Shown here: piece by piece, positions 12,299 to 24,431 of the stretch
How the letters are laid out: each line of letters begins with the position of its first letter
Position numbering within the stretch: position 1 is the first letter of the stretch
Assembly (NCBI GenBank): GCA_016707445.1
Contig: JADJHR010000013.1
Location: 1 to 64,000 of the forward strand
DNA length: 64,000 bases
Direction: 5' to 3'
From: Rubrivivax sp.
Lineage (GTDB): Bacteria > Pseudomonadota > Gammaproteobacteria > Burkholderiales > Burkholderiaceae_C
The notes under the pieces: generated by a model
What the model saw: the letters and a program-made list of their open reading frames with translations, nothing else
Told to the model about the DNA's origin: nothing
Databases searched by the model: none
Position numbers and translations under genes: made by a program

Positions 12299-12598
12299 AT
12301 GGCCCTTACTGCGCAGGACGTCAGCCGCATCGCCCATCTGGCGCGGCTGCAACTCTCGGCCGACGAGGAATCGGCGATGCTGCACCAGCTGGGCAGCTTC
12401 TTCGGCATCGTCGAGCAGATGAGTGCAGTCGATACCAGTGGTGTCGAGCCGCTGTACACGCCGCTGTCGGCGCTGCACCCGGTTGAGCTGCGGCTGCGCG
12501 ACGATGTCGTCAGCGAGACCGACGAGCGCCAGGCCAACCAGCGCAGCGCGCCGGTCGTCGAGGACGGCCTGTTCCTGGTGCCCAAGGTGATCGAATGA
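12299..12598 (+). CDS. gatC: Asp-tRNA(Asn)/Glu-tRNA(Gln) amidotransferase subunit C
   Basis: Small subunit (99 residues) that stabilises GatA in the amidotransferase converting mischarged Glu-tRNA(Gln) or Asp-tRNA(Asn). The start MALTAQDVSRIAHLARLQLS and the segment VDTSGVEPLYTPL are diagnostic. The ATG at 12299 matches family length; the frame stays open upstream but that part is unrelated. Its stop overlaps the gatA ATG by 4 bp. Confidence 0.95.
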   Translation: MALTAQDVSRIAHLARLQLSADEESAMLHQLGSFFGIVEQMSAVDTSGVEPLYTPLSALHPVELRLRDDVVSETDERQANQRSAPVVEDGLFLVPKVIE

Positions 12599-14109
12599 GC
12601 GACGAGCTGCTGCATGCGGGTGTGGTCGACCTCGCCGGCAGGCTGCGCCGGCGCGAAGTCTCTGCCGTCGAACTGGCGCGCCACTTCGGGCAGCGCATCG
12701 CCGCGCACGCCGACCTGGGCGCCTTTGTGGCACTTGACGAGGCGTTGACGCTGGCACAGGCCCGGCGGGCGGACCAGCGCCTGGCTGAAGGCGACACCGC
12801 CCCCTTGCTGGGCGTGCCGATCGCGCACAAGGACATCTTCGTCACCCAGGGCTGGCCCAGCACGGCCGGGTCGAAGATGCTGCAGGGCTATGCCAGCCCC
12901 TTCGACGCCACGGTGGTCGCCCGCCTGGGTTTCGGCGCTGCGGGGCTGGGCGCCGGAGCCGGCGGCGTCACGCTGGGCAAGCTCAACTGCGACGAGTTCG
13001 CGATGGGCTCGACGAACGAGAACTCGGCCTACGGCCCGGTGCACAACCCCTGGGACCGGGCGCGCGTGCCCGGCGGTTCGTCGGGCGGCACGGCGGCGGC
13101 GGTGGCGGCCCGGCTGCTGCCGGCGGCCACCGGCACCGACACCGGCGGATCGATCCGCCAGCCGGCCAGCTTCTGCGGCGTCACCGGCATCAAGCCGACC
13201 TATGGTGTGTGCAGCCGCTACGGCATGGTGGCCTTTGCGTCCAGCCTTGACCAGGCCGGACCGATGGCACGCAGCGCCGAGGACTGTGCGCTGCTGCTTT
13301 CGGCGATGAGCGGCTTCGACACGCGCGACGCCACCAGTGCCGAGCGGCCGCCGCAGGACTTTGTGGCCCAGATGTCGGCGCAGCGACCGGGCGCCAGTGC
13401 GTCACGGCCGCTGCAGGGACTGCGCGTCGGCTTGCCGAAAGAGTTTTTCCCGGCGGCACTGGCCGCGGATGTGAATCGCGCCGTGCGCGCGGCACTGGCC
13501 GAGCTGGAGAAGCTCGGCGCCACGCTGGTCGATGTCAGCCTGCCACGCACCGAGCTGTCGATCCCGGTTTACTACATCATTGCGCCGGCCGAAGCGAGTT
13601 CGAACCTGGGCCGCTTCGACGGTGTCAAGTTCGGCCACCGCGCGGCGCAGTACAGCGACTTGCTCGACATGTACAAGAAGACGCGCGCCGAGGGCTTCGG
13701 CCCCGAGGTCAAGCGCCGCATCATGATCGGCACCTACGTGCTGTCGCACGGTTACTACGACGCCTACTACCTGCAGGCGCAGAAGTTGCGCCGCATGATC
13801 GCCGACGACTTCCAGGCCTGTTTCAAGCAGTGCGACCTGATCGCCGGCCCGGTGGCGCCGTCGGTGGCCTGGAAGCTCGGTGAGCAGGGCGACGACCCGG
13901 TCAAGACTTACCTGGCCGACATCTTCACGCTGCCCGCCAGCCTGGCCGGGCTGCCGGGCATGAGCGTACCCGCCGGGCAGGGCGAAGGTGGCCTGCCGGT
14001 GGGCCTGCAACTGATCGGCAACTACTTCCAGGAAGGCGCGCTGCTGCAGGCCGCACATGCGCTGCAGCAGGCCACCGATTTCCACACGCGCGCACCGCAA
14101 GGGTTCTGA
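12595..14109 (+). CDS. gatA: Asp-tRNA(Asn)/Glu-tRNA(Gln) amidotransferase subunit A
   Basis: Amidase-signature subunit that hydrolyses glutamine and passes ammonia to GatB, 504 residues. The Ser-cisSer-Lys catalytic site is visible as AHKDIF (Lys), the PGGSSGGTAAAVAA glycine/serine loop and TGTDTGGSIRQPASFCG. Relative to typical GatA there are about ten extra Gly/Ala residues (GFGAAGLGAGAGG) just before VTLGKLNCDEFAMGS. This may be natural or a pair of compensating indels. Middle gene of gatCAB. Confidence 0.95.
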   Translation: MSDELLHAGVVDLAGRLRRREVSAVELARHFGQRIAAHADLGAFVALDEALTLAQARRADQRLAEGDTAPLLGVPIAHKDIFVTQGWPSTAGSKMLQGYASPFDATVVARLGFGAAGLGAGAGGVTLGKLNCDEFAMGSTNENSAYGPVHNPWDRARVPGGSSGGTAAAVAARLLPAATGTDTGGSIRQPASFCGVTGIKPTYGVCSRYGMVAFASSLDQAGPMARSAEDCALLLSAMSGFDTRDATSAERPPQDFVAQMSAQRPGASASRPLQGLRVGLPKEFFPAALAADVNRAVRAALAELEKLGATLVDVSLPRTELSIPVYYIIAPAEASSNLGRFDGVKFGHRAAQYSDLLDMYKKTRAEGFGPEVKRRIMIGTYVLSHGYYDAYYLQAQKLRRMIADDFQACFKQCDLIAGPVAPSVAWKLGEQGDDPVKTYLADIFTLPASLAGLPGMSVPAGQGEGGLPVGLQLIGNYFQEGALLQAAHALQQATDFHTRAPQGF

Positions 14110-14114
14110 GCCAC

Positions 14115-15579
<1,465 letters not shown>

Positions 15580-15604
15580 ACAGCGCCAACAGTCAGTGAC
15601 AGAG

Positions 15605-16330
15605 TCAGCGGCTGGCGGCGGCCGCCGGCCGCGCGCCGTTTTCAGGCGGCTCGATCGACCCCATCGAACCCGGAGGCACGCCCGACCACAACCGGCGCAG
15701 GCGCGACAGCTCGGTGTCGTAGATGCGATTGACGCGCTGCAGTTCGGCCTGTTGCGTGACCGTGGCCTGACGCTGGGCATCCATCGCGGTGTCGTTGGCT
15801 TCGATCTGGCCTTTCAGTTTGGGGGGCAGGCGCTTGCCCTTGTAGAACTCCGCCTCGTTCATCAGGGGCACGCGCTCGGCCTCGAGTTCACGCATGCGCA
15901 ACTCGGTCGCCTTGATGGCCTGGCGCACCGTGTCCAGCGCGGCTTCGCGCCCTTTGGCGTGCGCGGCCTCGTCGCGGTAGCGCTGCAGCAGATTCTTGTC
16001 GCGCCGCGTGGCCTCCAGCTGCGCCATGCGCTCGGCGCTGGCCTTGCGTTCGCGCGCCTCGACCACGGCGCGCTCTTCGGCGGTCAGGGTTGGCGGGTGG
16101 ATGGCCTTCACCGAGCCGTCCCGGTTCAGGATCTGCTGCTCTTTGCCCGTGCAGGCGGCGATCGGGCGGTCGGACGTCAGGCGACGGCCCTGGTCGTCGA
16201 TGCAGGTGTAGATGCTGCTGCCGTCGACTTGCTTCTGCGCGGCGGCCGGCCACACGGCCAGCACCAGGCTCAGGGCCAGGGCAAGGTCTCGGCACCGGTC
16301 GCGCCGGTCAGGCGTGCGGCACGGTCGCAT
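15605..16330 (-). CDS. DUF4124-domain secreted protein
   Basis: Predicted exported protein of 241 residues. A signal-like hydrophobic stretch (ALALSLVLAVWPAAAQ, about 16-31) is followed by the DUF4124 element (SSIYTCIDDQGRRLTSDRPIAACTG) with its paired cysteines. The rest is a long charged helical region (about 85-210) and an Ala/Pro tail. The ATG follows the pyrE stop with no gap, so the two are probably cotranscribed. The family has no established biochemical role. It converges on gatB. Confidence 0.75.
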   Translation of the reverse strand: MRPCRTPDRRDRCRDLALALSLVLAVWPAAAQKQVDGSSIYTCIDDQGRRLTSDRPIAACTGKEQQILNRDGSVKAIHPPTLTAEERAVVEARERKASAERMAQLEATRRDKNLLQRYRDEAAHAKGREAALDTVRQAIKATELRMRELEAERVPLMNEAEFYKGKRLPPKLKGQIEANDTAMDAQRQATVTQQAELQRVNRIYDTELSRLRRLWSGVPPGSMGSIEPPENGARPAAAASR

Positions 16331-16999
16331 TCAGACTCCGTAACGGTCGCGGTACGCCTGCACGGCAGTGGCACTGGCCTGCAGCGAAGGATCGGGCGCC
16401 AGATACTGCAGCAAGTCGTCCAGGGTCGCAACCGCGCACACGGGCAGCCCCAGTTCGCGCGTGACGAACTGCACCGCCGAATGGTCGGCGTCGCGGCCGT
16501 TTTCGGCCGCCCTTTCCTGGCGGTCCAGCGCCAGTGCCACGCCGCAGGGGGTGGCGCCGGCGGCGCGGATCAAGGCGATCGACTCGCGCACCGAGGTGCC
16601 GGCCGAGATCACGTCGTCGACGATCAGCACGCGCCCGCGCACCGCTGCGCCGACCACGACGCCGCCTTCGCCGTGGTCCTTGGCTTCCTTGCGGTTGTAG
16701 GCGAAAGGCACATTGCGGCCCAGCCGCGCCAGCTCGATGGCCAGTGCCGCGACCAGGGTGATGCCCTTGTAGGCGGGGCCGAACAGCATGTCGAAGCCGA
16801 TGCCGCTGGCCAGCAGGCGGCGTGCATAGAATGATCCCAGCGTGCCCAGCTTGGCGCCGTCGTCGAACAGCCCGGCATTGAAGAAATAGGGCGAGACACG
16901 CCCGGCCTTGGTCTTGAATTCACCGAAGCGCAGCACGCCGGATTCGACCGCAAAGCGGACGAAATCCTGGGCCAGCGGATCTGCGGCGCCTGCCGTCAT
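16331..16999 (-). CDS. pyrE: Orotate phosphoribosyltransferase
   Basis: Makes orotidine 5'-phosphate from orotate and PRPP in pyrimidine synthesis. It has 222 residues. The PRPP loop is VLIVDDVISAGTSVRES, and the N-terminal KTKAGRVSPYFFNAGLF and FGPAYKGI are family signatures. The ATG at 16999 matches family length although the frame is open far upstream. The gene diverges from the exonuclease gene with a 15-bp gap between starts. Confidence 0.95.
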   Translation of the reverse strand: MTAGAADPLAQDFVRFAVESGVLRFGEFKTKAGRVSPYFFNAGLFDDGAKLGTLGSFYARRLLASGIGFDMLFGPAYKGITLVAALAIELARLGRNVPFAYNRKEAKDHGEGGVVVGAAVRGRVLIVDDVISAGTSVRESIALIRAAGATPCGVALALDRQERAAENGRDADHSAVQFVTRELGLPVCAVATLDDLLQYLAPDPSLQASATAVQAYRDRYGV

Positions 17000-17014
17000 G
17001 AAAGGGTTGTCCTC

Positions 17015-17803
17015 GTGGGATTCAGGCTTGTCACGCTCAACCTCAACGGCATCCGGTCGGCGGCCAGCAAGGGCTTCGTCCAGTGGGCCGAAGCTACGGG
17101 CGCCGATTGTATGGGTGTGCAAGAGGTCAAGGCACAGGCCACCGACGTGGCCGGGCGATTCGAGCGCGTGGCCGGGCTCGACGGCCATTTTCACTTTGCC
17201 CAGAAGAAGGGTTACTCGGGCGTGGGCCTGTACACGCGCAAAGCACCGAGCGCGGTGATCACCGGCTTCGACGGCCACGAGTTCGACACCGAGGGTCGTT
17301 ACGTCGAGGCGCGCTATGACACCGCACGGCGCAAGTTCAGCCTCATCAGCTGCTACTTTCCCAGCGGATCGAGCGGTGAAGACCGGCAGGTCGCCAAGTT
17401 CCGCTTTCTGGCCAGCCTGTATCCGCACTTGATGGCGCTGAAGGCCGAGCGCGACTTCATCCTGGTCGGTGACGTGAACATCGCGCACCACGAGATCGAC
17501 CTGAAGAACTGGCGCAGCAACCAGAAGAACAGCGGCTTTCTGCCCGAGGAGCGCGCCTGGATGAGCAAGCTGCTCAGCGACGGCGGTCTGGTCGATGTCT
17601 TTCGCACCCTGAACCCGCAGGCCGAGCAATACACCTGGTGGAGCAACCGTGGCCAGGCCTGGGCCAACAACGTGGGCTGGCGGCTCGACTACCACCTGGC
17701 CACGCCAGGCATCGCGGCCAAGGCCAGGCGCGAATCGATCTACCTCGATCAGCGTTTCTCGGACCACGCGCCGGTCACGATCGACTACGACTTCAAGCTT
17801 TGA
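17015..17803 (+). CDS. xth: Exodeoxyribonuclease III / AP endonuclease
   Basis: Base-excision-repair nuclease of the exonuclease III (EEP) family, 262 residues. Key elements are TLNLNGIRSAASKG (metal-site Asn), VQEVKAQ (Glu), LVGDVNIAHHEIDLKNW (Asp/Asn), and the C-terminal RLDYHLATPG and FSDHAPVTIDYDF (catalytic His). The start is a GTG at 17015. Members usually begin MR(I/L)xTLNLNG, which fits this codon to within one or two residues. It diverges from pyrE. Confidence 0.92.
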   Translation: MGFRLVTLNLNGIRSAASKGFVQWAEATGADCMGVQEVKAQATDVAGRFERVAGLDGHFHFAQKKGYSGVGLYTRKAPSAVITGFDGHEFDTEGRYVEARYDTARRKFSLISCYFPSGSSGEDRQVAKFRFLASLYPHLMALKAERDFILVGDVNIAHHEIDLKNWRSNQKNSGFLPEERAWMSKLLSDGGLVDVFRTLNPQAEQYTWWSNRGQAWANNVGWRLDYHLATPGIAAKARRESIYLDQRFSDHAPVTIDYDFKL

Positions 17804-17906
17804 AGACGCGGCCGCGACGCGAACGGCGATCGCCCTGCCGGCGTTGACGCCGGAAATCAGGCACAAGCCTGCCGATCGTTCGATCGAACCCTAAGAAGGA
17901 GAATCC

Positions 17907-18923
17907 ATGAAAGCCATTGCCTACCAGCACAGCCTGCCGATCGCCGACGCCTTGTCGCTGCAAGACGTGGACTTGCTCGAACCGACGCCGTTGACGCGCG
18001 ACCTGCTGGTCGAGGTGCATGCGGTGGCGGTCAACCCGGTCGACGCCAAGGTGCGGATGCGCGCCGCGCCGCCGGCCGGTGAATGGAAAGTGCTGGGCTG
18101 GGACGCGGTGGGGGTGGTGCGCGCCGTCGGCGCCGACGTGCAGCGGTTCAAGCCCGGTGACCGCGTCTGGTACGCCGGCGCCATCAACCGCGCAGGCAGC
18201 AATGCGCAGCTGCATCTGGTCGACGAGCGCATCGCTGCGCAAGCACCGAAGTCGCTGAACGACGCTGCTGCTGCGGCGATGCCGCTGACCACGATCACCG
18301 CCTGGGAGATGCTGTTCGACCGCCTGGGCGTGGCGCAGGGCGGTGGTGAAGGCCAGTCACTGCTTGTGGTCGGTGCTGCCGGTGGCGTGGGATCGATGCT
18401 GACGCAGCTGGCACGCCAGCTGACGAAGCTGACGGTGATCGGCACCGCGTCGCGGCCGCAAACCGTGGACTGGGTGCGTGATCTCGGCGCACACCACGTG
18501 ATCGACCATGCCAGGCCGCTGGCCGGCGAAATCACGAAGGCGGGTCTGCCGGCGCCAAATCTGGTCGTCAGCCTGACGCAGACCGACCAGCACTTCAAGC
18601 AGATTGCCGAGCTGATCGTGCCTCAGGGCCGCTTCGGCCTGATCGACGACCCGGCGCCCGGAACGATCGAGGTCGGCGCACTCAAATCCAAGTCGGTATC
18701 GCTGCACTGGGAGCTGATGTTCACGCGTTCGACCTTCCAGACGGCCGACATGGTGCGCCAGCACGAACTGCTGACCGACGTTGCCAGGCTGGTCGATGCC
18801 GGCACCTTGCGCACGACGCTGGGTGAACACCTGGGGCCGATCAACGCCGCCAACCTGCGCCGTGCCCACGCCCTGCAGGAATCCGGGCGGACGCGCGGCA
18901 AGCTGGTGCTCGAGGGCTTCTGA
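17907..18923 (+). CDS. Zinc-type alcohol dehydrogenase-like oxidoreductase (MDR family)
   Basis: NADPH-dependent medium-chain reductase of 338 residues, most like the quinone-oxidoreductase branch. It has a GroES-like N-terminal domain (VEVHAVAVNPVDAKVRMRA, GWDAVGVVRAVGADV, KPGDRVWYAG), and a Rossmann domain with LLVVGAAGGVGSMLTQLARQ. The catalytic-zinc Cys and His ligands of true alcohol dehydrogenases are not seen, so it is probably zinc-free. A strong AAGGAG site precedes the ATG. Substrate unknown. Confidence 0.85.
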   Translation: MKAIAYQHSLPIADALSLQDVDLLEPTPLTRDLLVEVHAVAVNPVDAKVRMRAAPPAGEWKVLGWDAVGVVRAVGADVQRFKPGDRVWYAGAINRAGSNAQLHLVDERIAAQAPKSLNDAAAAAMPLTTITAWEMLFDRLGVAQGGGEGQSLLVVGAAGGVGSMLTQLARQLTKLTVIGTASRPQTVDWVRDLGAHHVIDHARPLAGEITKAGLPAPNLVVSLTQTDQHFKQIAELIVPQGRFGLIDDPAPGTIEVGALKSKSVSLHWELMFTRSTFQTADMVRQHELLTDVARLVDAGTLRTTLGEHLGPINAANLRRAHALQESGRTRGKLVLEGF

Positions 18924-19018
18924 AAGCGCACGGGGGTCAGGCGGTCGGTCACCCTTGCGATCGGTGGCTGATCTCAACCTGCAGTCCGACCTTGCACCCG
19001 CAGAGTAGGTTCGCCGGC

Positions 19019-19702
19019 GTGATCCTGCGCTCGCTGGTACTGGTTCTCGCGCTGGTCTGTGGCGGCGCTGGCGCCGACGACCTGATGGCGCGCCGTGCCC
19101 GAGCCTGCACCGGCTGTCACGGCGAGCAAGGCCGGGCAGCGCCCGACGGCTACTACCCGCGCATCGCCGGCAAACCGGCGGCCTACTTGTACGAGCAGCT
19201 GCTGGCGTTTCGTGACGGCCGACGCCGCTACGCCCTGATGGCCAGCTTGCTCGAGCCGCTGTCCGACGACTACCTGCACGATCTGGCCCGGTACTTCGCA
19301 TCGCTGGACCTGCCCTATGCGCCGCCGCGACCGGCCCTCGACGACGCGGCGACGCTGGCCCGTGGCCGGCAGCTGGTGACGCACGGCGATGCGGCCCGCC
19401 AGGTACCGGCCTGTGCGGCCTGCCATGGCGAACGGCTGACCGGTGTGCTGCCGGCGGTGCCAGCGCTGCTGGGCCTGCCGCGCGACTACCTGAACGCCCA
19501 GCTCGGTGCCTGGCGGCTGGGCGCGCGCCAGGCCCGCGCACCCGACTGCATGGCCGACATCGCGCGCCGCCTGGGCGACGGTGACATCGGCGCGCTGTCG
19601 GCCTGGCTGTCGGCGCAGCCGGTACCGGACCGTGCCGCGCCGGCCGATACGCTGCCCCGCGCTATGCCGCTGCGCTGCGCTGCGCGGTCGCAGCGTCGGT
19701 GA
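19019..19702 (+). CDS. Diheme cytochrome c (c4-like)
   Basis: Exported electron carrier with two CxxCH heme sites (CTGCH and CAACH), each in a domain of about 90 residues as in cytochrome c4. An N-terminal signal sequence (LRSLVLVLALVCGGAGA) precedes the mature part. The GTG at 19019 is chosen because it puts the signal peptide at the N-terminus; a TTG at 18992 is an alternative. A second cytochrome gene starts 10 bp downstream. Confidence 0.85.
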   Translation: MILRSLVLVLALVCGGAGADDLMARRARACTGCHGEQGRAAPDGYYPRIAGKPAAYLYEQLLAFRDGRRRYALMASLLEPLSDDYLHDLARYFASLDLPYAPPRPALDDAATLARGRQLVTHGDAARQVPACAACHGERLTGVLPAVPALLGLPRDYLNAQLGAWRLGARQARAPDCMADIARRLGDGDIGALSAWLSAQPVPDRAAPADTLPRAMPLRCAARSQRR

Positions 19703-19712
19703 AGCAGCCGTG

Positions 19713-21014
19713 ATGCGCGCCGGCCGCTGGACGCTGGCGTCGGGGCTTGGGCTGGTGACGCTGATCCTGGCCGGGTTGCTGTTGGCCGGCCAGGATCAGC
19801 AGGCGCCCGACCTGCGCCGCGAAGGCCATGGCGGCGCGCGCGTGACACCCGATGCTGCCGCGGTCGAACGTGGTGCCTACCTGGCCGGGGTGGGGCACTG
19901 CGCCGGCTGCCACACCGATCGCGGTGGCCCTGCATTCGCCGGCGGGCGGGTGATCGACACGCCCTTCGGCCCCGTGCCGGCGGCCAACCTGACGCCCGAC
20001 CTTGAAACCGGTCTCGGCCGCTGGAGCGCGGCAGCCTTTCGTCGGGCGTTGCACGACGGCCGCTCGGCCGACGGCCGCGCCTTGCTGCCAGCCTGCCCCT
20101 ATCCGAACTTCAGCCTGATTGCGGCCGCCGACGCCGACGACCTGTTTGCCTACCTGCAGAGCCTGCCACCGCAGCGCCACCCGGTCGCGCCTGCCGCATT
20201 GCGCTTCCCCTACCGGCTGCCGGCCGCGCTGAGCCTATGGCGCTGGTGGGCGTTCGAATCCGCCACATTGCCAGCCGCGCCCGTCGGTGCCGGCATCGAC
20301 TGGCAGCGCGGCGCTTACCTGGTGGGCGGCCTGGGTCACTGCAGCGCCTGCCACGGGCAGCGTGATGCCTTGGGCGCGACCGGCGGCGCGTGGGATTTCC
20401 GCGGCGGCGAGATCGCCATGCAGGGCTGGGTGGCGCCGTCGCTGAACGACCCGCGCGCGGCCGCAGTTTCGGGCTGGACCGACGCCGAGGTGATCGCGCT
20501 GCTCGGCAGCGGCCGCAACGATCGGGCCACCGTCTCGGGCCCGATGGCGCTGGTGGTGGCGCACAGCACCCAGCTCTACCGCGAGGCCGACCTGCGTGCG
20601 GTCGCCGAGTTTCTGCGCCGGCTGCCAATGGCTGAGCAGCCGCCACCCACAACACACGCCGTGGCACCCGCGGCGGCCGTGCTGCAGCGCGGGGATGGCC
20701 TCTACGAACGGCACTGTGCCGACTGTCACGGCAAGGTGGGCGAGGGTGTGCCTGACAACGGGTCACCGCTGGCCGGCAACCGCGCCGTCGCGCTGGCCAC
20801 GCCGGTGAATGTGCTGCGGGTCGTGCTCGGCGGCGGCTTCGGACCGGCCACCGCCGGCCAGCCGCGGCCGCCGGGCATGCCACCTTTTGCCACCTTGCTG
20901 GGCGACGACGACATCGCCGCCGTGGTCAGTGCCGTGCGCTGGCGTTTTGGTGCGCAGGCGTCGGCGGTGAATGCGGTCGACGTCAATCGCCAGCGCGGTA
21001 GCGGCCAGCGCTGA
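19713..21014 (+). CDS. Triheme membrane-anchored cytochrome c
   Basis: Protein of 433 residues with an N-terminal hydrophobic anchor or signal (LASGLGLVTLILAGLLLAG) and three CxxCH heme sites (CAGCH, CSACH, CADCH). This is the layout of the cytochrome subunit of membrane alcohol, aldehyde or gluconate dehydrogenases (AdhB-like). No catalytic dehydrogenase subunit lies next to it. The start is the ATG at 19713, directly after a GTG codon. Probably cotranscribed with the diheme cytochrome upstream. The electron donor is not evident. Confidence 0.85.
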   Translation: MRAGRWTLASGLGLVTLILAGLLLAGQDQQAPDLRREGHGGARVTPDAAAVERGAYLAGVGHCAGCHTDRGGPAFAGGRVIDTPFGPVPAANLTPDLETGLGRWSAAAFRRALHDGRSADGRALLPACPYPNFSLIAAADADDLFAYLQSLPPQRHPVAPAALRFPYRLPAALSLWRWWAFESATLPAAPVGAGIDWQRGAYLVGGLGHCSACHGQRDALGATGGAWDFRGGEIAMQGWVAPSLNDPRAAAVSGWTDAEVIALLGSGRNDRATVSGPMALVVAHSTQLYREADLRAVAEFLRRLPMAEQPPPTTHAVAPAAAVLQRGDGLYERHCADCHGKVGEGVPDNGSPLAGNRAVALATPVNVLRVVLGGGFGPATAGQPRPPGMPPFATLLGDDDIAAVVSAVRWRFGAQASAVNAVDVNRQRGSGQR

Positions 21015-21062
21015 TGACCTGGAGGGCGGCAGTATGCTCAGCCCTTGTCGGAGAGACAGTCC

Positions 21063-22332
<1,270 letters not shown>

Positions 22333-22346
<14 letters not shown>

Positions 22347-23778
22347 ACCCCTGATCGACCCACCTGTCGACGATGCACCGCCCCGGCCCGACCTGCTGGA
22401 AAAGCTGCGCCAGCCGCAGACCATTCGCGTGCGCTGTGCCGCCATCACCCAGGCCGTGACCGACGGGCGTTCGGGCTGGTTCCGCATCGACCGTTCGCGC
22501 CTTCCCGAAGCGGCGGCACGGGTGGCTGCGCTGACGCGGCGCCGCTTCCCCGACCTGCGCATTCCGTACCACAGCCGCTGGCGGCACTTCGAGGCCGGTG
22601 GTGTCGACCGCAAGGCCGAACTCGACGTCGCGCTGGGCCATCTGTCGCCGCCCGATCGTGCGCGCGCGCAGTTCGACCTCACCGTGGTCAGCGTGCTTCT
22701 CGACGCCGGCGCCGGTGCGCAATGGCGTTATGTCGAACGTCAGGCCGCAATGCCGGCGGCGGCACTGCCCGCCGAACGCGCCAGCCGCGATGACCTGATG
22801 TCCATGCTGGACCAGGCCAGTGGCGCGGCGGACCCTGCAAGTGCCCCTGCAACGACCCCTGAACCTGCTGCGGCGGCGTCCACGGTCGACAGCGGCGACG
22901 CCGCGCCGTCCTTCATGCGCTCGGAAGGTCTGGGTGTGGCCAGTTTCCGCGCCTTCATGGCGGGGTCGTTCTCGTCGGTCGCCGGCCAGCCTTGCCGCGT
23001 CGATGCCGCGGCGTTGCGGCAGATCGACGTGGCCGTGCTGCGCGCGATCTTCCAGTCCACACCCACCAATCCGCTGGTCGGCCTGGAAGGTCGTGCCGGC
23101 CTGCTGGCACGCCTGGGCCAAGCGCTGGATGCGGAGTCTGCTCACGACGGCACGCCGGCGCGGCCGGCATTGCTGTTCGACCGCCTGACCCAGGGCGGCC
23201 GGCGCCGCGAGGTGACTGCCGCCGACCTGCTGCGCCATGTGCTGCAGGCGCTGGGTTCGATCTGGACCAGCGGCAGCCGGGTCAAGGGCGTGCTGGCCGG
23301 TGATGTCTGGCCGCACCGCTGGGCCGGTGTTGCCGCCGGCAGCGGCGAAGACACGGTCACACGCGGCTGGGTGCCGTTCCACAAGCTCAGCCAGTGGCTG
23401 GCCTATTCGCTGGTCGAGCCGCTGCAGTGGGCCGGCGTCACCGTCACCGGGCTGGACGCGCTGACCGGACTGCCCGAATACCGCAACGGCGGCCTGCTGA
23501 TCGATGCCGGCGTGCTGGTTCCGCGCAGCGCGCCATCGCTGGAGCGGCACTGGAAGCCGGGCGACGAGCTGGTGGTCGAGTGGCGTGCGCTCACCGTCAG
23601 CCTGCTCGACGAGCTGGCGGTCGAGGTGCGACGCCAGCTCGGCGTCACGGCCGAGCAGATGCCGCTGGCCTGCGTGCTCGAAGGCGGTACCTGGGCGGCA
23701 GGGCGCGAGATTGCCGCCGAGCGCCGCCCGGGCGGCGCGCCGCCGGTGCTGGTCGACAGCGATGGCACGATTTTCTGA
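22333..23778 (+). CDS. urc4: DUF1688 protein, URC4-type uracil catabolism
   Basis: DUF1688 protein of about 481 residues. Members are called URC4 in the second uracil-degradation pathway; the reaction is not firmly assigned. Typical stretches are AVTDGRSGWFRID, FPDLRIPYHSRWRHFEAGG, WVPFHKLSQWLAYSLVEPLQWAG and LTGLPEYRNGGLLID. The GTG at 22333 overlaps the end of the upstream gene by 14 bp, so translation is probably coupled. A TTG at 22339 is an alternative start. An Ala/Pro-rich linker near residues 160-190 is probably disordered. Confidence 0.85.
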
Positions 23779-23791
23779 TTGAGGACAAGCG

Positions 23792-24424
23792 ATGACCGCC
23801 GACGTTCACGTGATCGCCCACCCATTGGTGCAGCACAAGCTGACGCTGATGCGCGAGAAGTCGCGCAGCACCAGCAGCTTTCGGCGCCTGCTGGGTGAGA
23901 TCAGCATGTTGATGGCGTACGAGGTCACGCGCGACATGCCCACGCAGCTGATCACGATCGAGACCCCGCTCGAAACCATGCAGGCGCCGGTGATCGACGG
24001 CAAGAAGACCGTGTTCGTGGTCATCATGCGCGCCGGCGAAGGTTTTCTCGACGGCATGCTCGAGGTGGTGCCCGGGGCCCGCGTGGGCCATGTCGGGCTG
24101 TACCGCGACCCGAAGACGCTGGTGGCGGTGGAGTACTACTTCAAGATGCCGCACGACATGCAAGAGCGCGACGCCATCGTGCTCGACCCGATGCTGGCGA
24201 CCGGCAATTCGGCGGTGGCGGCGGTCGACCGGCTGAAGGAGACGCGGCCGAAGTCGATCCGTTTCGTCAGCCTGCTGGCCGCACCCGAAGGGCTGAAGCA
24301 CTTCCACGACCACCACCCCGACGTGCCGGTGTACACGGCGGCGATCGATCGCCAGCTGAACGAGCACGGCTACATCGTGCCGGGCCTGGGTGATGCGGGC
24401 GATCGCCTGTTCGGGACGAAATAG
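23792..24424 (+). CDS. upp: Uracil phosphoribosyltransferase (URC6-type)
   Basis: Converts uracil and PRPP to UMP, 210 residues. The PRPP loop VLDPMLATGNSAVAAVDRL is present, as are HPLVQHKLTLMREKSRSTSSFR and the uracil-binding end GYIVPGLGDAGDRLFGT. It begins 13 bp after urc4. In this setting it probably supplies the first step of the URC pathway (uracil to UMP) as well as salvage. Confidence 0.93.
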   Translation: MTADVHVIAHPLVQHKLTLMREKSRSTSSFRRLLGEISMLMAYEVTRDMPTQLITIETPLETMQAPVIDGKKTVFVVIMRAGEGFLDGMLEVVPGARVGHVGLYRDPKTLVAVEYYFKMPHDMQERDAIVLDPMLATGNSAVAAVDRLKETRPKSIRFVSLLAAPEGLKHFHDHHPDVPVYTAAIDRQLNEHGYIVPGLGDAGDRLFGTK

Positions 24425-24431
24425 GGTCTGG

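Noticed and set aside
17836..17852. Small hairpin CCGGCG-TTGA-CGCCGG after the exonuclease gene as a terminator
   Set aside because: It has only a 6-bp stem with no following T tract, so it is not convincing.
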